A stretch of DNA of 64,000 nucleotides, taken from Chrysoperla carnea (lineage: Eukaryota > Arthropoda > Insecta > Neuroptera > Chrysopidae). Numbering within the stretch: the first letter of the stretch is position 1; each line of letters begins with the position of its first letter. The notes under the pieces are model-generated. The model saw only the letters and a list, made by a program, of their open reading frames with translations. It was not told the DNA's origin and searched no databases. Of this stretch, positions 12,516 to 23,699 are shown one piece after another. The position numbers and the translations under genes are program-made. The DNA lies in assembly GCF_905475395.1 (NCBI RefSeq), contig NC_058341.1:33123501-33187500 (forward strand), given 5' to 3'.

Positions 12516-13010
12516 ATACCCTGTATGTATGAAATACATATCAAGGTATACTAGTTTTAGTCTCAAGGTGCTGAGAAATATTGATGATACGAACAAAATT
12601 TTGGTATAAGAGTGTATAAAATCACCTAATTAGTTCATTAAAATTAAATCTCTAAAGATTTAAAAGTTTAAATGTAAATGCTTCTTCTAAAAACATTAAC
12701 AACTTTTGTTTGAAGCATTTTTAGAAAACATCATTACTCGTGGAGGCGCAAATTAGGACAAAACTTTGGTGTTCATTTTCTCCAAAACTATAAAAGATAA
12801 GGAGCTTAAAATTTCCAAGTAGCTTTTTCTATGGGTTTTGTGATAGATTCTCAAAAAACGTAAAAAATTCTAGGAAAAACTTTTGAAAATTTTCGGAAAA
12901 CAAAACAGAGGGCGGTTGAAAGGCCGCAATAATTCTGTTAGTTTTTGGACTCTTCTTATTTATTAAAGATAATGTAAGCACTGGCATTCAACACTTTCTA
13001 TACAGGGTAT
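12516..13010 (+). mobile_element. TATACC-ended non-autonomous repeat, copy 2
   Basis: Bounded by a 10-bp terminal inverted repeat, 'ataccctgta' at 12516 and 'tacagggtat' ending at 13010. Internal text is shared with the 29229-29767 copy: 'acaaaattttggtata', then 'aaaatcacctaattag', then 'acaacttttgtttgaagca'. It lacks the GTCT minisatellite of the other copies. Non-coding. Confidence 0.65.
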
Positions 13011-14766
13011 TTCAATAATTTACTCTGCCAATTGTTTGTTTTTAATGGTTTAATTGGTAAATTAGGAGTGCTTTTAAACAACAATGGAAATTATTCCAGC
13101 CATTTCGAAATATTACTTAGAATAGATCTTTAAATAAATAAAAATGAATTCATTATATAACCTAACTAATATTATGGCATTAAAATTTAAAAATAACTGG
13201 TGGAAGCAATCGAAAATCCAATTGCTTTTTCTTTTCATCAAGTGCACCATATTTTGATAATGGTATGTTCTATTTGGGCTTGACTTACACAAGCTTACTG
13301 TCTCTAAAGAGAATTATACATTTTATTTTTATTTACTCAAATGAAAAATCTTGAAGCACTCAGATCTTCCTAAACTTAAAGTGAAGTCCTTTAGTGATAT
13401 TCGGGTTTAGTCGAACAATATATACCTTTTACTCTTTCGTGCAATAAAGCTTGCCTTTCATTTAACTCTAACGTCAAAAATGAATTTTCTCCTTTTTCTG
13501 ATTTCAAATTAAAACAAGAAACGTTTTGACCCAAAACTCTCAGGTTTTTAAAAAAATTTTATATTACAAAACTTGAAACATAATCAATTGACAAACATTT
13601 GCTACTATTATTTTAATTAAAATGGTAACAAGCTTTTTAAACCTAGACCGTAATAACTGGACCGCTTGCAGCAATATTACAAACATAACATGTTGTAAAA
13701 ATATTCTGATATATTGTAAAAAAAGAAAAAAAAATACAATTCACTTTACGACCCTTATGTAACTGTTGGTCATCATATTAAACAACAAAAATTGGGAACC
13801 AGAGGCCTATCTATATACAATATGTGTTATACGATGTTGTACACAAGAAAAACTTTTATGGAAACGTTTTATATTTTAATATTCAATGGAGATAACATAT
13901 TGCATTCTATTAAAATTTTTAAAATATTCAAAATATTTTGTTATTAAAATATTTTTTTAATCAATAAGTAAACCAACGTAAATTTTTGATACATTTCAAA
14001 AAATGTGATGTGATGACATTACTTCTTGACGTCACACTGGATGTATAATTCTAGGGATGAAACGAATACGGAAGAAAAGTGAATATATTCTAGTATTTGG
14101 CTCGTAAAAAATCTATAAATTCTAACTTTCTGCCACATGCTAAATAAGTGGACCATTTTTGGGATAGAGGGGAAGGGGAAAATAAAAAGAATAAAAATTG
14201 AAAAAAGTTTGTTATCCTTGCCAAATACATTCCCCAACGACCGGACCGCACAAACGTTGTGTAATGCTAGCAGGCATATCCCTCCTCCCATTCCCGATTA
14301 ATGGCAATCAAACCATGTTGCCTTTTTCAGGCGTTTGGGTTTAGAAAGAAGAGCTTATTTGACCCGAGGCAGAAAGTTAGGATTCGTGAATTCTTTACGT
14401 ATCATATTCTAGAATAATATGTAACCAAGTACCCTTTTTTTCTGTCTATTTTCTATGGAAGTAAAATTTAAAAAACTTAAAATTTTCACCTGCATAAAAA
14501 TACGCACCTTTTAAAAACATAACCCTTACATTGAAACAATTTGCGATCAAGGATTGCATCCAACTACAAACAAGTACAAGATCCCATGGTGACATCATGC
14601 TTCTATAGCTCAATTTTTGTTAAAATATGAGCATTGAATTTTTTTTGTTATGATTTCTTATCTTCATAAAAGGAAGTATTAACCTATATCTCCTTTTTCG
14701 CTGATTATTAAATCTCCCTTCAATTATTTTGAGGGGATGAAGCTATTAACTTAATTCCTTTTTATA
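13011..14766. other. No supported gene
   Basis: AT-rich. A less AT-rich patch at 14200-14400 overlaps a 90-codon minus-strand frame, but no motif is recognised and its ends show no splice partners. Confidence 0.35.
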
Positions 14767-14767
14767 A

Positions 14768-14840
14768 AACGGCGGGAATCATTTTCGCTACCCTAATAGT
14801 TCTGCGTCGATGCTTTGACCAACTGAGCCACTGGGTTTGA
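14768..14840 (-). mobile_element. tRNA-derived SINE head
   Basis: On the minus strand 'tggctcagttggtcaaagc' is a good pol III A box (14811-14830). 'gaaaatgattcccgcc' (14771-14790) is a decayed B box. The same arrangement and the same 'gggtagcga' spacer phrase recur in the SINE at 23.6 kb, so the two belong to one family. Confidence 0.6.
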
Positions 14841-15440
14841 TAAAAAGAACTAAAATCTCGTTGAAAATTAAACGAAATAACTACAAACTACATACACTTT
14901 TTGTTTAAGACCTACAAAGGCTTGATTATCCGTTAAAAAAGTTCCCGACAAAATAATATCCATTGAACTTAAAGAAGTGCTTTTATTTTAAAGAAAAGTT
15001 TGTTATCTATAAAATTGTACCATTAAAAATACGGAGAGAAGAAAATTCAAAACACAGTCACCAGACACAGCTACACTTCAATCAACTTTACAAATTTTAA
15101 AGTCTGGTCGATAACATGTTGCAGATTGATTCACTCCGGTACATAAAGTAGATTGATTCATATACAATGCATATTCAATTCTATGCATATAGAGAACTTC
15201 TACTCGAGATTCTGGTTGTTGGGTAAAACAAACTATAGTTATATATTTTTTAGAGTTAGTGATACTTGAAAACCTGTGGTCAGTTAACGCTGGATTAGTG
15301 TGAAAAGTGTTATTTTATAATAGTTATCATAATAGCGCAAAGTACTACTAGCAGTAAATGTGCAAGCAACAGAAATGTGATAGGAGAGAATGGAATGAGT
15401 CGGAGATAGACGCTGCCGGCATGGAGCTTCCTATATCTAA
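14841..15440. other. No feature seen
   Basis: AT-rich, no supportable gene or repeat boundary. Confidence 0.35.
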
Positions 15441-15461
15441 CACAATACCTGCACTACTAGC

Positions 15462-15742
15462 CAGTGGCGTACTTATACTTATACTTGTAAAAAGGGGGAA
15501 ATTTCAAATTGGTTGAATTGAAATGAGTGTTGAATCTTTATTGTGAGCATCACAAATTAGAAGTAAATCTCAAAATCTCTAAACATCTCTAAACCTAAAG
15601 TCCATCGATGTCAAAGCACTCCTGCAGTTCTTAAACAGCTCCCAATGGTTCATAGAATAGTGGTCGGTGATGGGCCAACCCTTTTTCGGTATCACACCCC
15701 AGGACAGCCACGCTAACCTAACCTAACCTAACCTAACCTAAG
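15462..15742. repeat. Repeat fragment ending in an interstitial telomere-like tract
   Basis: A locally less AT-rich block ('ccagtggcgtac' near 15462, 'tcacaccccaggacagcc' near 15692) ends in six CTAAC units at 15713-15742. CCTAA is the complement of TTAGG, the ancestral insect telomere repeat. The block before it looks like the end of a dispersed element, so the tract may be that element's tail rather than a chromosome-end relic. Confidence 0.5.
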
Positions 15743-17555
15743 CAACTGACTCAAATGAAATATTCTTAACATTAATTCTATAAACACCCGCCAATGTTAT
15801 TGTTCATTGTGAAACAATGTTAGTTCGGATATATTATTATCCAAGTACACTTAACTTGTCAGGAAATTGGCTCGGATAGACAAATTAATTGAATACAAGA
15901 TTTACTTTGAAAGAATATATTGTACTATATATAAATATAATATACAGGATATAAATTTGTAAATACAAACATATACACATTTCATATTATTTTTTGTTGT
16001 TGTGCGAATGTGTTTTTAATTAAAATAATGGCTATCCTAGTGATGATGATAATACTATGAATCTATTTAATTCATAGCCAGAAATAAAATACAATTAAAA
16101 AATTCTATGAATAAATAATATAAATTAATATGTATTTAAAATGATTGTATACAATATCCCGATGTTTATTAGAATAAATTACGTATAATCGTTCAAGTTT
16201 TGACAGTTTGTAAATTAAACCGTAAACCTATACAGGGTTAAAAAATTCGCTTGCCCAATTTGGATGTAACGAAATGTGTCTATGTTGATATATATGGATT
16301 GAAGACTCCTATCCTTTCAACTTTGAGTGGAATGTGTCTGTTTGAAGCCATTTTGCTTGGGGTATCCGAGGTAAAAACGACGCGATAATTTAAAAGCGTT
16401 TCGTTCGCATAAATAGAGGTCTTAAAATAATTTTCTCTTGTCGTAAATAATCAGTGGTATGTATCGGAGAACGTCTCTGTTAGTGGCTCGACTACAGGTA
16501 AACATGCACTACATAGAGTACACCTGTATACATTTCTCCTGGTCATCATCACCTTAAGTTTCTATGGCCTACATTTCGTCACTACTCCATGAATTTCGGA
16601 ACTGTTTAAAAACGGTGGTAATAAAGTATAGTATATAAGCAGTGACAAAAAAGTGAATTTTTACATCATCTCCTCCCTTGCGAAACTCCTGTAAAAGAAG
16701 TGATGCTTTTATAAGAATATCTAATAGGAAAATAGTTCCTCTGCATTGTCACTATTGGATTTGAATGAAGACAGTGACTTGACACAAAGTGCAAATCATC
16801 CGAACTTCTTCTTCGTCTTCTTTATTGATTTGACAACTTCTAGTAGTCTAAACCATTTTGAGGCGAATTTTATTTCAATTTTCCGTAGTTTGATATTTCG
16901 TTTAAACCTTAAAAAGGTCTATTAATAATTGACATCCTGTAAATATCAGTTTACGTTATAATTTCGATTTGTAATTCTAGTAGAGCACATTCATATGCGA
17001 ATAGAACTTTGTAGTAGAAATGTGATTAAGATGGAAAAAGTTTTTTAATGACATAAAAAAGTTTCTATTTAGAACTTGTTGATATTCAAGAGTTTTTTTT
17101 CAGACTCTGTTATAGTTGTTACTTACATTAAATGTTTAAAATCTTGTTGTTTTTACAGCCACGATATGCATATCTTTTTTCGATAGCTTGTTTATTTTAT
17201 AAATATTAAAAAGTGGTTTTGAGTGTTATCGGATACTGTTGATTAAAATACACCATGATTTATTCTCTGATTTTATATTGTATTTAATTTTTGGTTTTTA
17301 CGAAAACATTTGTTTCAGAATAAAATTCAAAATTTAAGTCATTACCTTCATAAGTTTTTGAGGGTACTGTAATAAAACTTTCAATCTATATTTTTAGCCA
17401 CGTTTTCTCTATCACTAACGGTTAAAATTGTTACATACATTTTGGAATTATCAGATTAATTTCATTTATCAAAATCAGAATTTGTACCTAAACTCTAAGT
17501 AACTTGTAACTTCAGTGTGAAACATCGACAAGGGCTATCAGTATTATATAAGTGA
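15743..17555. other. No supported gene
   Basis: AT-rich. 'tatacagggtt' near 16230 and 'cacctgtatac' near 16522 might be the diverged ends of another CAGGGT element of about 300 bp, but the arms do not pair well beyond the ends. Confidence 0.35.
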
Positions 17556-17822
17556 AATTTACAAAATTTTAAAAACTTCCCACAAATTTTTCAGCTACGG
17601 AAGCCTAAACTCTAGTTAGAAACATATCTAAGAACTCTCTCCATTAAATTGCCCTTTTCCTTATAGCCTTTTCCAAACTGAGTCTTTTGGGTACGAAATC
17701 CTAAATTCGCACTTGAAACATAGCTAAAAACACTCTCCATTAAATTACAAACAAACAAACAGACAAACACACATAGCCGTCAAACTAATAGCACCCCTTT
17801 TTTTAGTTCGGGGGTTAAAAAT
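17556..17822 (+). mobile_element. RTE-like 3' tail
   Basis: Holds 'cactctccattaaatta' with an earlier related copy, then an ACAAACAAAC stretch, 'gccgtcaaactaatagcacc' and 'ttttttagttcgggggttaa'. It closely matches the tail at 38958-39185. The 3' end is set by 'gggggttaaaaa'. Confidence 0.65.
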
Positions 17823-19414
17823 AAATAGGTGTGGAATTCATTTTATAAGGAAACTTCTTATTACTGTTCATAGATGGCATTTGATAAGGCATTTTTAAAC
17901 CATGATTAATTTTATGATTTGTTTATATTTTTATAATAATAATGAATAAGAAAATGTCTATTTCCATAGCTTGATAAACGAAAACTTGTGCTTTTTATTC
18001 TATAATACATAATTTAAAACGAAAGGCAAATAGTCCCTACTGGATGCCTACAACACCTTTCGCCCTTTTTTGTTTGTCAACATTAACTTTAACTTATTGA
18101 CTTACATATTATATTATGTTGCTTACAAAATTTTGTATTTTTATGGATTATTGGATTATGGATATTATTAAAATGGAAATATTTGTATTTATGAGGAAGA
18201 CTTTTAAAGGAAAATCTTTGTTGGTAAGAATTCCGATTGATTTTTAAAATCGTTTAAAATAAAAAGGACTGCTCTGATAGTCAATAAATAATTAGCTTAA
18301 TCAGAAAGTTAATAATCGTTAAAGGTCATATCCGCCGTCCTGGTTTGTTATGTGAATGTTTCATAGCATTCTTTTTTATTTAATATTTTGAGTTAATGAA
18401 GCTGAATTGATTAAACTCACTGATGTTGATTGTTGAATCGTTATAATACACTGGTAGATAATAAAATTATTTAATGTCTGGAATTTATAACAAAATAACT
18501 ATTTAATTTGTCTGGAAATCTAATTTATATTGTTAAATAGAATTATAATTGTGTTTTATTCAACTTAAACAGAGTACATAAGATTTATATTTTCATTAGT
18601 TATCTCAATTGGTTTGGCTATGTTTACAAACAAAATAATAATGCATTTTATAGACTTAATTCGTTTGTCTATAAATAATATTTTAAAATATTGTGTATTC
18701 TGGATGTACCAAAACACACTCCACGATACTTTTTCGGATTGACTTTTTACTAATATTGTTGATAAAAATACGCTACATTCCGATTCCACTCGCCTATTTC
18801 TGATTGCATTGTTTTACTACGCTTTTCGATTGAATAATATTTTGACAAAATTTCTTTTTCACTGTCTTATTAAAGAATTGTCAATCTCATTTAAATTTTA
18901 TCTCGTTATTAGTATACAGAATAATCAAAATTTTATTGGATTACATTTATTCTACATATAGAACCATTTTTTACCCAACAGGTATACATTATCGTCTTCC
19001 AATCATTCAAGATTAAAAAAATCATACTAATTTACAGCTCGGCTCGGAGCACTAACAAAAAAAAAAAATAAATCCAAAATAAAAACGGAAAGATGTTATT
19101 ATAATGCCAGGGCAATTTTTTTTCGACAAAGTTTATTATTTACAGAGATAATTGCGTGACAAATTTTATTCAATTCGTAAAAAAGAGATATCTTATGGCA
19201 GTTAAAGTTTATCTTTATTTCTTAAATTTGTTTTAATTTGTTAAAAATATTTTGATTTTTTTATTTTTACATTTGAAATAAATTAATATGATTTCAGTAT
19301 GTAGATCGTAAAGAATTCATAATACGTCTTTTTATAAAATAAACAGTTTACCAAATTATAGCACAAGTAAACTTAATTAATTTTATCAACAAGCAATAAA
19401 ACTATTAGTATAGC
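17823..19414. other. No supported gene
   Basis: AT-rich. The minus frame at 18565-18789 has no recognised motif. Confidence 0.4.
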
Positions 19415-19609
19415 AGCTCGCAACGTTTTCGAGAGAGAATTTTATTATTGCTGATCTTATGATATGTTGTTCCCCTTGCTCATTCTGTTAGAGCTTGGGC
19501 GGTCTGGCTGCCGGAAGTGGTTGCGTTTAGTACTGCGCAGCCTAAAAGTTATGAAAAATAAATGACATTTGTTGAATATATATCTTATGTTATGTCTTTT
19601 TGTCAAGCG

Positions 19610-19695
19610 TGGTACATGGCTGTGGCCGTTAAAGCGCTAGCTCTAATTATTTTAGTGATTACTAGTTCCGAGTTCGAATCCAGCGGCAGTCACCA
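19610..19695 (+). repeat. tRNA-like pol III promoter unit, left arm
   Basis: A box 'tggctgtggccgttaaagcg' at 19617-19636 and B box 'gagttcgaatcc' at 19670-19681. The unit then reads 'agcggcagtcacca' and a run of about ten T. The B box is close to consensus. The acceptor stem does not pair, so this is tRNA-derived rather than a working tRNA. Confidence 0.6.
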
Positions 19696-20077
19696 ATTTT
19701 TTTTTTTAACTTTATTATATTATTTCTATTGATTTTTTTTAATTTATTTAATTTTTCTTATATTGAACGTTTCTTATTTTATTTTTTGATAACTCTGTAC
19801 AGTTTTAATTACGAGTTAAATTTTTAAGTCCATATATAATAATAATAACAATAAAAATCGACCAATACTTCTTTCTTTAAAAAATCATTGTGTCCCATTT
19901 CTGAACGCAAAGGGTAAAAAATTCTAAACTCAACCACCTCCTCTATTGAACAAATTCAACCCAATAATTAAAACTTCGTAACTAAGACGATACAGAGTTA
20001 TCACAAAATAAAATATGAAACGTTCAATACAATAAAAATTAAATAAATTAAAAAACTTGATAATTGAAAAAAAAAAA

Positions 20078-20160
20078 TGGTGACCGCTGCTGGATTCGAA
20101 CTCGGAACTAGTAATCACTAAAATAATTTAAGCTAGCGCCTTGACGGCCACAGCCATGTA
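20078..20160 (-). repeat. tRNA-like pol III promoter unit, right arm
   Basis: Reverse-strand counterpart of the unit at 19610-19695. B box complement is 'ggattcgaactc' (20092-20103) and A box complement is 'ttgacggccacagcca' ending at 20156. It is preceded on the plus strand by an A run, the pol III T stop on the minus strand. Confidence 0.6.
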
Positions 20161-20355
20161 CCACACTTGACAAAAAAACATAACATAAGATATATATTCA
20201 ACAAATGTCATTTGTCATAACTTTTAGGCTGCGCAGTACTAAACGCAACCACTTCCGGTAGACAGACCGCCCAAGCTCTAACAGAAAGAGCAAGGGGAAC
20301 AACATATCATAAAATCAGCAATAATAAAATTCTTTTTTTGCCGACGTTGCGAGCT

Positions 20356-21974
20356 CCTGTACCATATTGTTTTGTTTATTTAGGTATATTTTTAAACGAA
20401 CAAATAAAATGTAAATAACATGAAAAATAGCTGATAAAAAAAAGTATAATTAATTGTCTGATAGAATGTTGCTGGTTTCACGATGAAAAGCGATATAAAT
20501 GATGATTTGAATGATGTTTTGAGGGGTCATCAATGATTTTCAACCTGTTTTAGCGTTGGCAGATAGGGAAAAACACTCTTTTTTTATAATAAGGAATAAT
20601 ATTCATAGGGAATATTTATCATTGTTACCATGTTTTCTGCAAGTTGTAAATGTATTTACAAATTAGTTGTTAGAAAATAAATTCTAGTTTTACTTATCAA
20701 TGAACACTATAAATATTCCGATCAAATAACTTTTCGATGCTCGTACGTGCGACCATACGGCGTGTTATATTCTATTTTTTGAAATACCTAATATCAAAAT
20801 GTTAAAAACAAATATGTCAGCTAGAATAATACATTTTTGTTTTTATACAAAAAGATGGATAGCTGAGAAGAAAATGAAACAGAATTATTAAATATGATAT
20901 ATCTGAATAATATATCCATTCAAATGTATGCTTTAAGGTAGTATGTCTACCGTAGCTTTAAATACACAGAGGCTTGATTTTTTGTTTTAAGATATTTCTA
21001 ATGTTTGAACATTAATTTTGAAATCTCTCGCTGGGTTTTAACAAATTATTAACAAATAAAAATTATTAACAAATTCATTTTTGGAATTTGGATTTTAAAT
21101 GAAATTAAACATTATATCAATGTCATAGAAAAAGATAAAAAATGTACGAGCAGAGTAGATTAAGGGTTGTAGCAAATCTTCAATTTTTATGACTAAGTTT
21201 ATTATAAATCGATGAAATTAGACGAAAAGTAAGAATACAATTATTCTATAGGCTATTTAGTTTTCAAAACATGGAAAGCTGAGTGATTATGTAAAAATTT
21301 CCAATCTTTGATATTTTAAGAAATATTACTTGGTCATATATTTTCGTAATAGTAATTTTAACAAAAATTGTTGCTTCAAATTTCCATAGTACCTCTTTGG
21401 GGGTGGTATTATAGTAATTTGATGCACATATATTAAGGTATCGCCTTCTTTTTATCCCTTTCTATAGATATCGCGTTACTTCCCAATTTCAGTTGATTAT
21501 TTTGTCTTATGTTAAAATTGTCAGATGAATTGCTATAACGACGATCGTACATCCTTAAAATGAAAATACGAATATTCTATATGAAATGTAAAAGAGAATA
21601 TTTTGGTGTGTTGACTGGCTATTTTTATTTCATTTTTTTAGTTTAATTTCCGTTACATGTTAAAATGTGTGACATTTTGGTTTCCCTTCCTCGAGAAATT
21701 TTTTAAAGTAATAAGTAAGCCAAGAAAAATATCATAGTTTCAATTCGGAACTGTTTGAAAGAGTCGGAACAGAAGAACAATTAAAAATTCCAAACTATAC
21801 TAACTTTAATAAAGGTAGACTAATCAGCGTAAACAAGTACATACACTTTGCACAAGGAATTTTTTATGCTAATAAATTCATTTTGAATACACTCATGCTT
21901 AATGTATAGTATTTTATCATACTAAATTCGATCTGGAGAAACACCAAGTTACAAAAAACCCACTAAATCTCATT
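20356..21974. other. No supported gene
   Basis: AT-rich. The block from about 20935 ('ctttaaggtagtatg') to 21560 ('cgtacatccttaaaa') has weakly inverted ends and may be an old element. Confidence 0.35.
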
Positions 21975-21984
21975 TTGAATTCTC

Positions 21985-22350
21985 TTTTTAACCTCCGAAC
22001 CAAAAATGGTCTGTCTGCTTGTCTGTCTGCCTGCCTGCCTGTCTGTCTGCCTGTCTGTCTGTCTGTATGTTTGTCTGTCTATCTGCCTGTCTGTCTATCT
22101 GTCTGTGGCATTGTAGCACCTAAACGGATATACTATAATTTAATGGAAAGTGTTCTTAGCTATGTTTCAAGTGCGAGTTTAAGGTTCCGTACCCGAAACA
22201 ACTAAAAAAGTAGTCGATTATCCTCAAAATCGGTTCAGTTTTCAGAACGCTCTAAGGAAAAAGGTAATGTATTTGAGAATGTTCTTGAATGTGTTATTAG
22301 TACCAGTTTAGGCATCCGTATCCGAAAAATTTGTCGGGGGTTTTTTAAAT
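21985..22350 (-). mobile_element. RTE-like 3' tail, minus strand
   Basis: Reverse-orientation relative of the tails at 17.6 and 39 kb. Starting at 'tttttaacctccgaac' it has a CTGT minisatellite (22010-22107), then 'gtagcacctaaacgg', 'aatggaaagtgttcttagct' and 'caagtgcgagtttaagg'. A second, diverged 'gagaatgttcttgaatgtg' block follows, repeating within the tail. Confidence 0.6.
22010..22107. repeat. (CTGT)n minisatellite
   Basis: About 24 imperfect CTGT/CTGC units within the retroposon tail. It causes the Cys/Leu-rich small ORF in this place. Confidence 0.85.
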
Positions 22351-23530
22351 TTTGTAAATTTCATTAGTTTTCACTTTTTATACCGTTTGTTTATTTTTTC
22401 AATATCCAATCTAGTATGAGAGGACGAAGAGGATAATAAGGAGGTTTTGAATTCGACAAACTGATGAAATCCCGATCATGCATTGGAGACTTCAATCTCA
22501 CCCAAACAACGAAATTCAGGCACGCAAACCTTGTAACACTTCTGTTTGGGTCAAAAGGTTGTAGCAAGTAATTTTGTGTAAAATCACTTCTAAAAAGCTC
22601 ATGCTTTTTAAAAGTGAAAAAAGTTAAAAATAGTGTTACCATAACAAGAACTTGTCCTTAAAAACCCTTTATTGAACTAGGATGATCAATAAATTTTCAA
22701 CATGTATTTTTTTGATATCTATAATGCACATACGATTCTTAATAGGTAATTTTTCTAAACCTTTTCTTTTTGAACTATAATTATTATAAAAAATTTCTGG
22801 TGCACGAATTGTATCATAACGTGAAGCATAATCATATTGAAAGACAAAATACTAAACTTCAGTGCTAGTTTGCTACATAGTTTTTATGCTGCAAACCGTA
22901 ATAAAATTTTTTTTATTACCAATAATTTATCCACATTCATACAATGTACCCAAACGTACCTCTAAATTTGTTTTCACGTTTTTCTATAAAAATATCATGA
23001 TATATAACCTTCATGATGTCACAAATTATTTAAAACATAAATATTTCATTTCTGTAATTTTCGTTCGAATAATTTATTTTCTAATATAATTAGAATAGCC
23101 GTGAATAGCTTTTGTACTGGAATCATACCTGCGGTGATATTTGAATTTGTATAATCAGATAATATGAAAATCATGAATGTACCAAAGAGGGCGGTTGGTC
23201 AGAGCAGCTCCCCGACCCTGGATTGATTTAGAAGGTATAGTATGTATTTTTAATAAAAGCTTCTCCTTTACGCTAAAGTTTGGGTACAACCATGAAACTT
23301 TAGCAACTGTATTTCTAATCAATACACAAAGCCACAAAAATGACGTTGAGGTACTTGAGCTTAATGTAAGTTAGTTAACTCGATTTCCTAATTTTGAATT
23401 AAATTCCATAGGACGGAGAATTCAATGCTCATTAACCTTAATCAATCCTTATCCAGCGTTATAGTTTGCTGGGTGCAATTTAAGGAAAACGTGAAAATTG
23501 ACGTGATAATTTCATTTATCAGCTTCTCAA
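22351..23530. other. No supported gene
   Basis: AT-rich. The overlapping small frames at 23155-23374 on both strands show no motif. Confidence 0.4.
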
Positions 23531-23534
23531 TTTC

Positions 23535-23695
23535 AGAGGCTGAGTACACCTACTTCATGCATATAGCGTGCACTACACCAGCCCATCACAACTATTCATG
23601 AAATTAATTTTGTTGTGACGGCGGGAATCAAACTCGCTACCCTAAGCATACCGCGGACGGAATTGGTTACGCCTTAACCAACTGAGCTAATTAAA
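23535..23695 (-). mobile_element. tRNA-derived SINE
   Basis: Minus strand. A box 'tagctcagttggttaaggcg' at 23670-23689 and B box 'gcgagtttgattcccgcc' ending at 23620 are near consensus. A non-tRNA body follows ('gtgatgggctggtgtag', 'gcatgaagtaggtgtactc') to about 23540. It shares the tRNA head with 14.77 kb. Confidence 0.7.
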
Positions 23696-23699
23696 GAAA

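Larger units (their letters stand above)
19415..20355. mobile_element. Foldback element with tRNA-like arms
   Basis: Two imperfect inverted arms of about 400 bp begin 'agctcgcaacg' at 19415 and end 'cgttgcgagct' at 20355. They share the blocks 'gttgttccccttgctc', 'gctgcgcagtactaaacgc' (minus sense) and 'gacatttgttgaatatat'. Each arm carries a pol III A box and B box facing the centre, followed by a T run. The arms differ by scattered substitutions, so this is not a recent perfect palindrome. It could be a foldback transposon or two head-to-head SINEs. Confidence 0.7.

Noticed and set aside
19610..19695. Functional tRNA gene
   Set aside because: A and B boxes are present but the acceptor arm does not pair; the unit is duplicated in an inverted repeat, so it is SINE-like.
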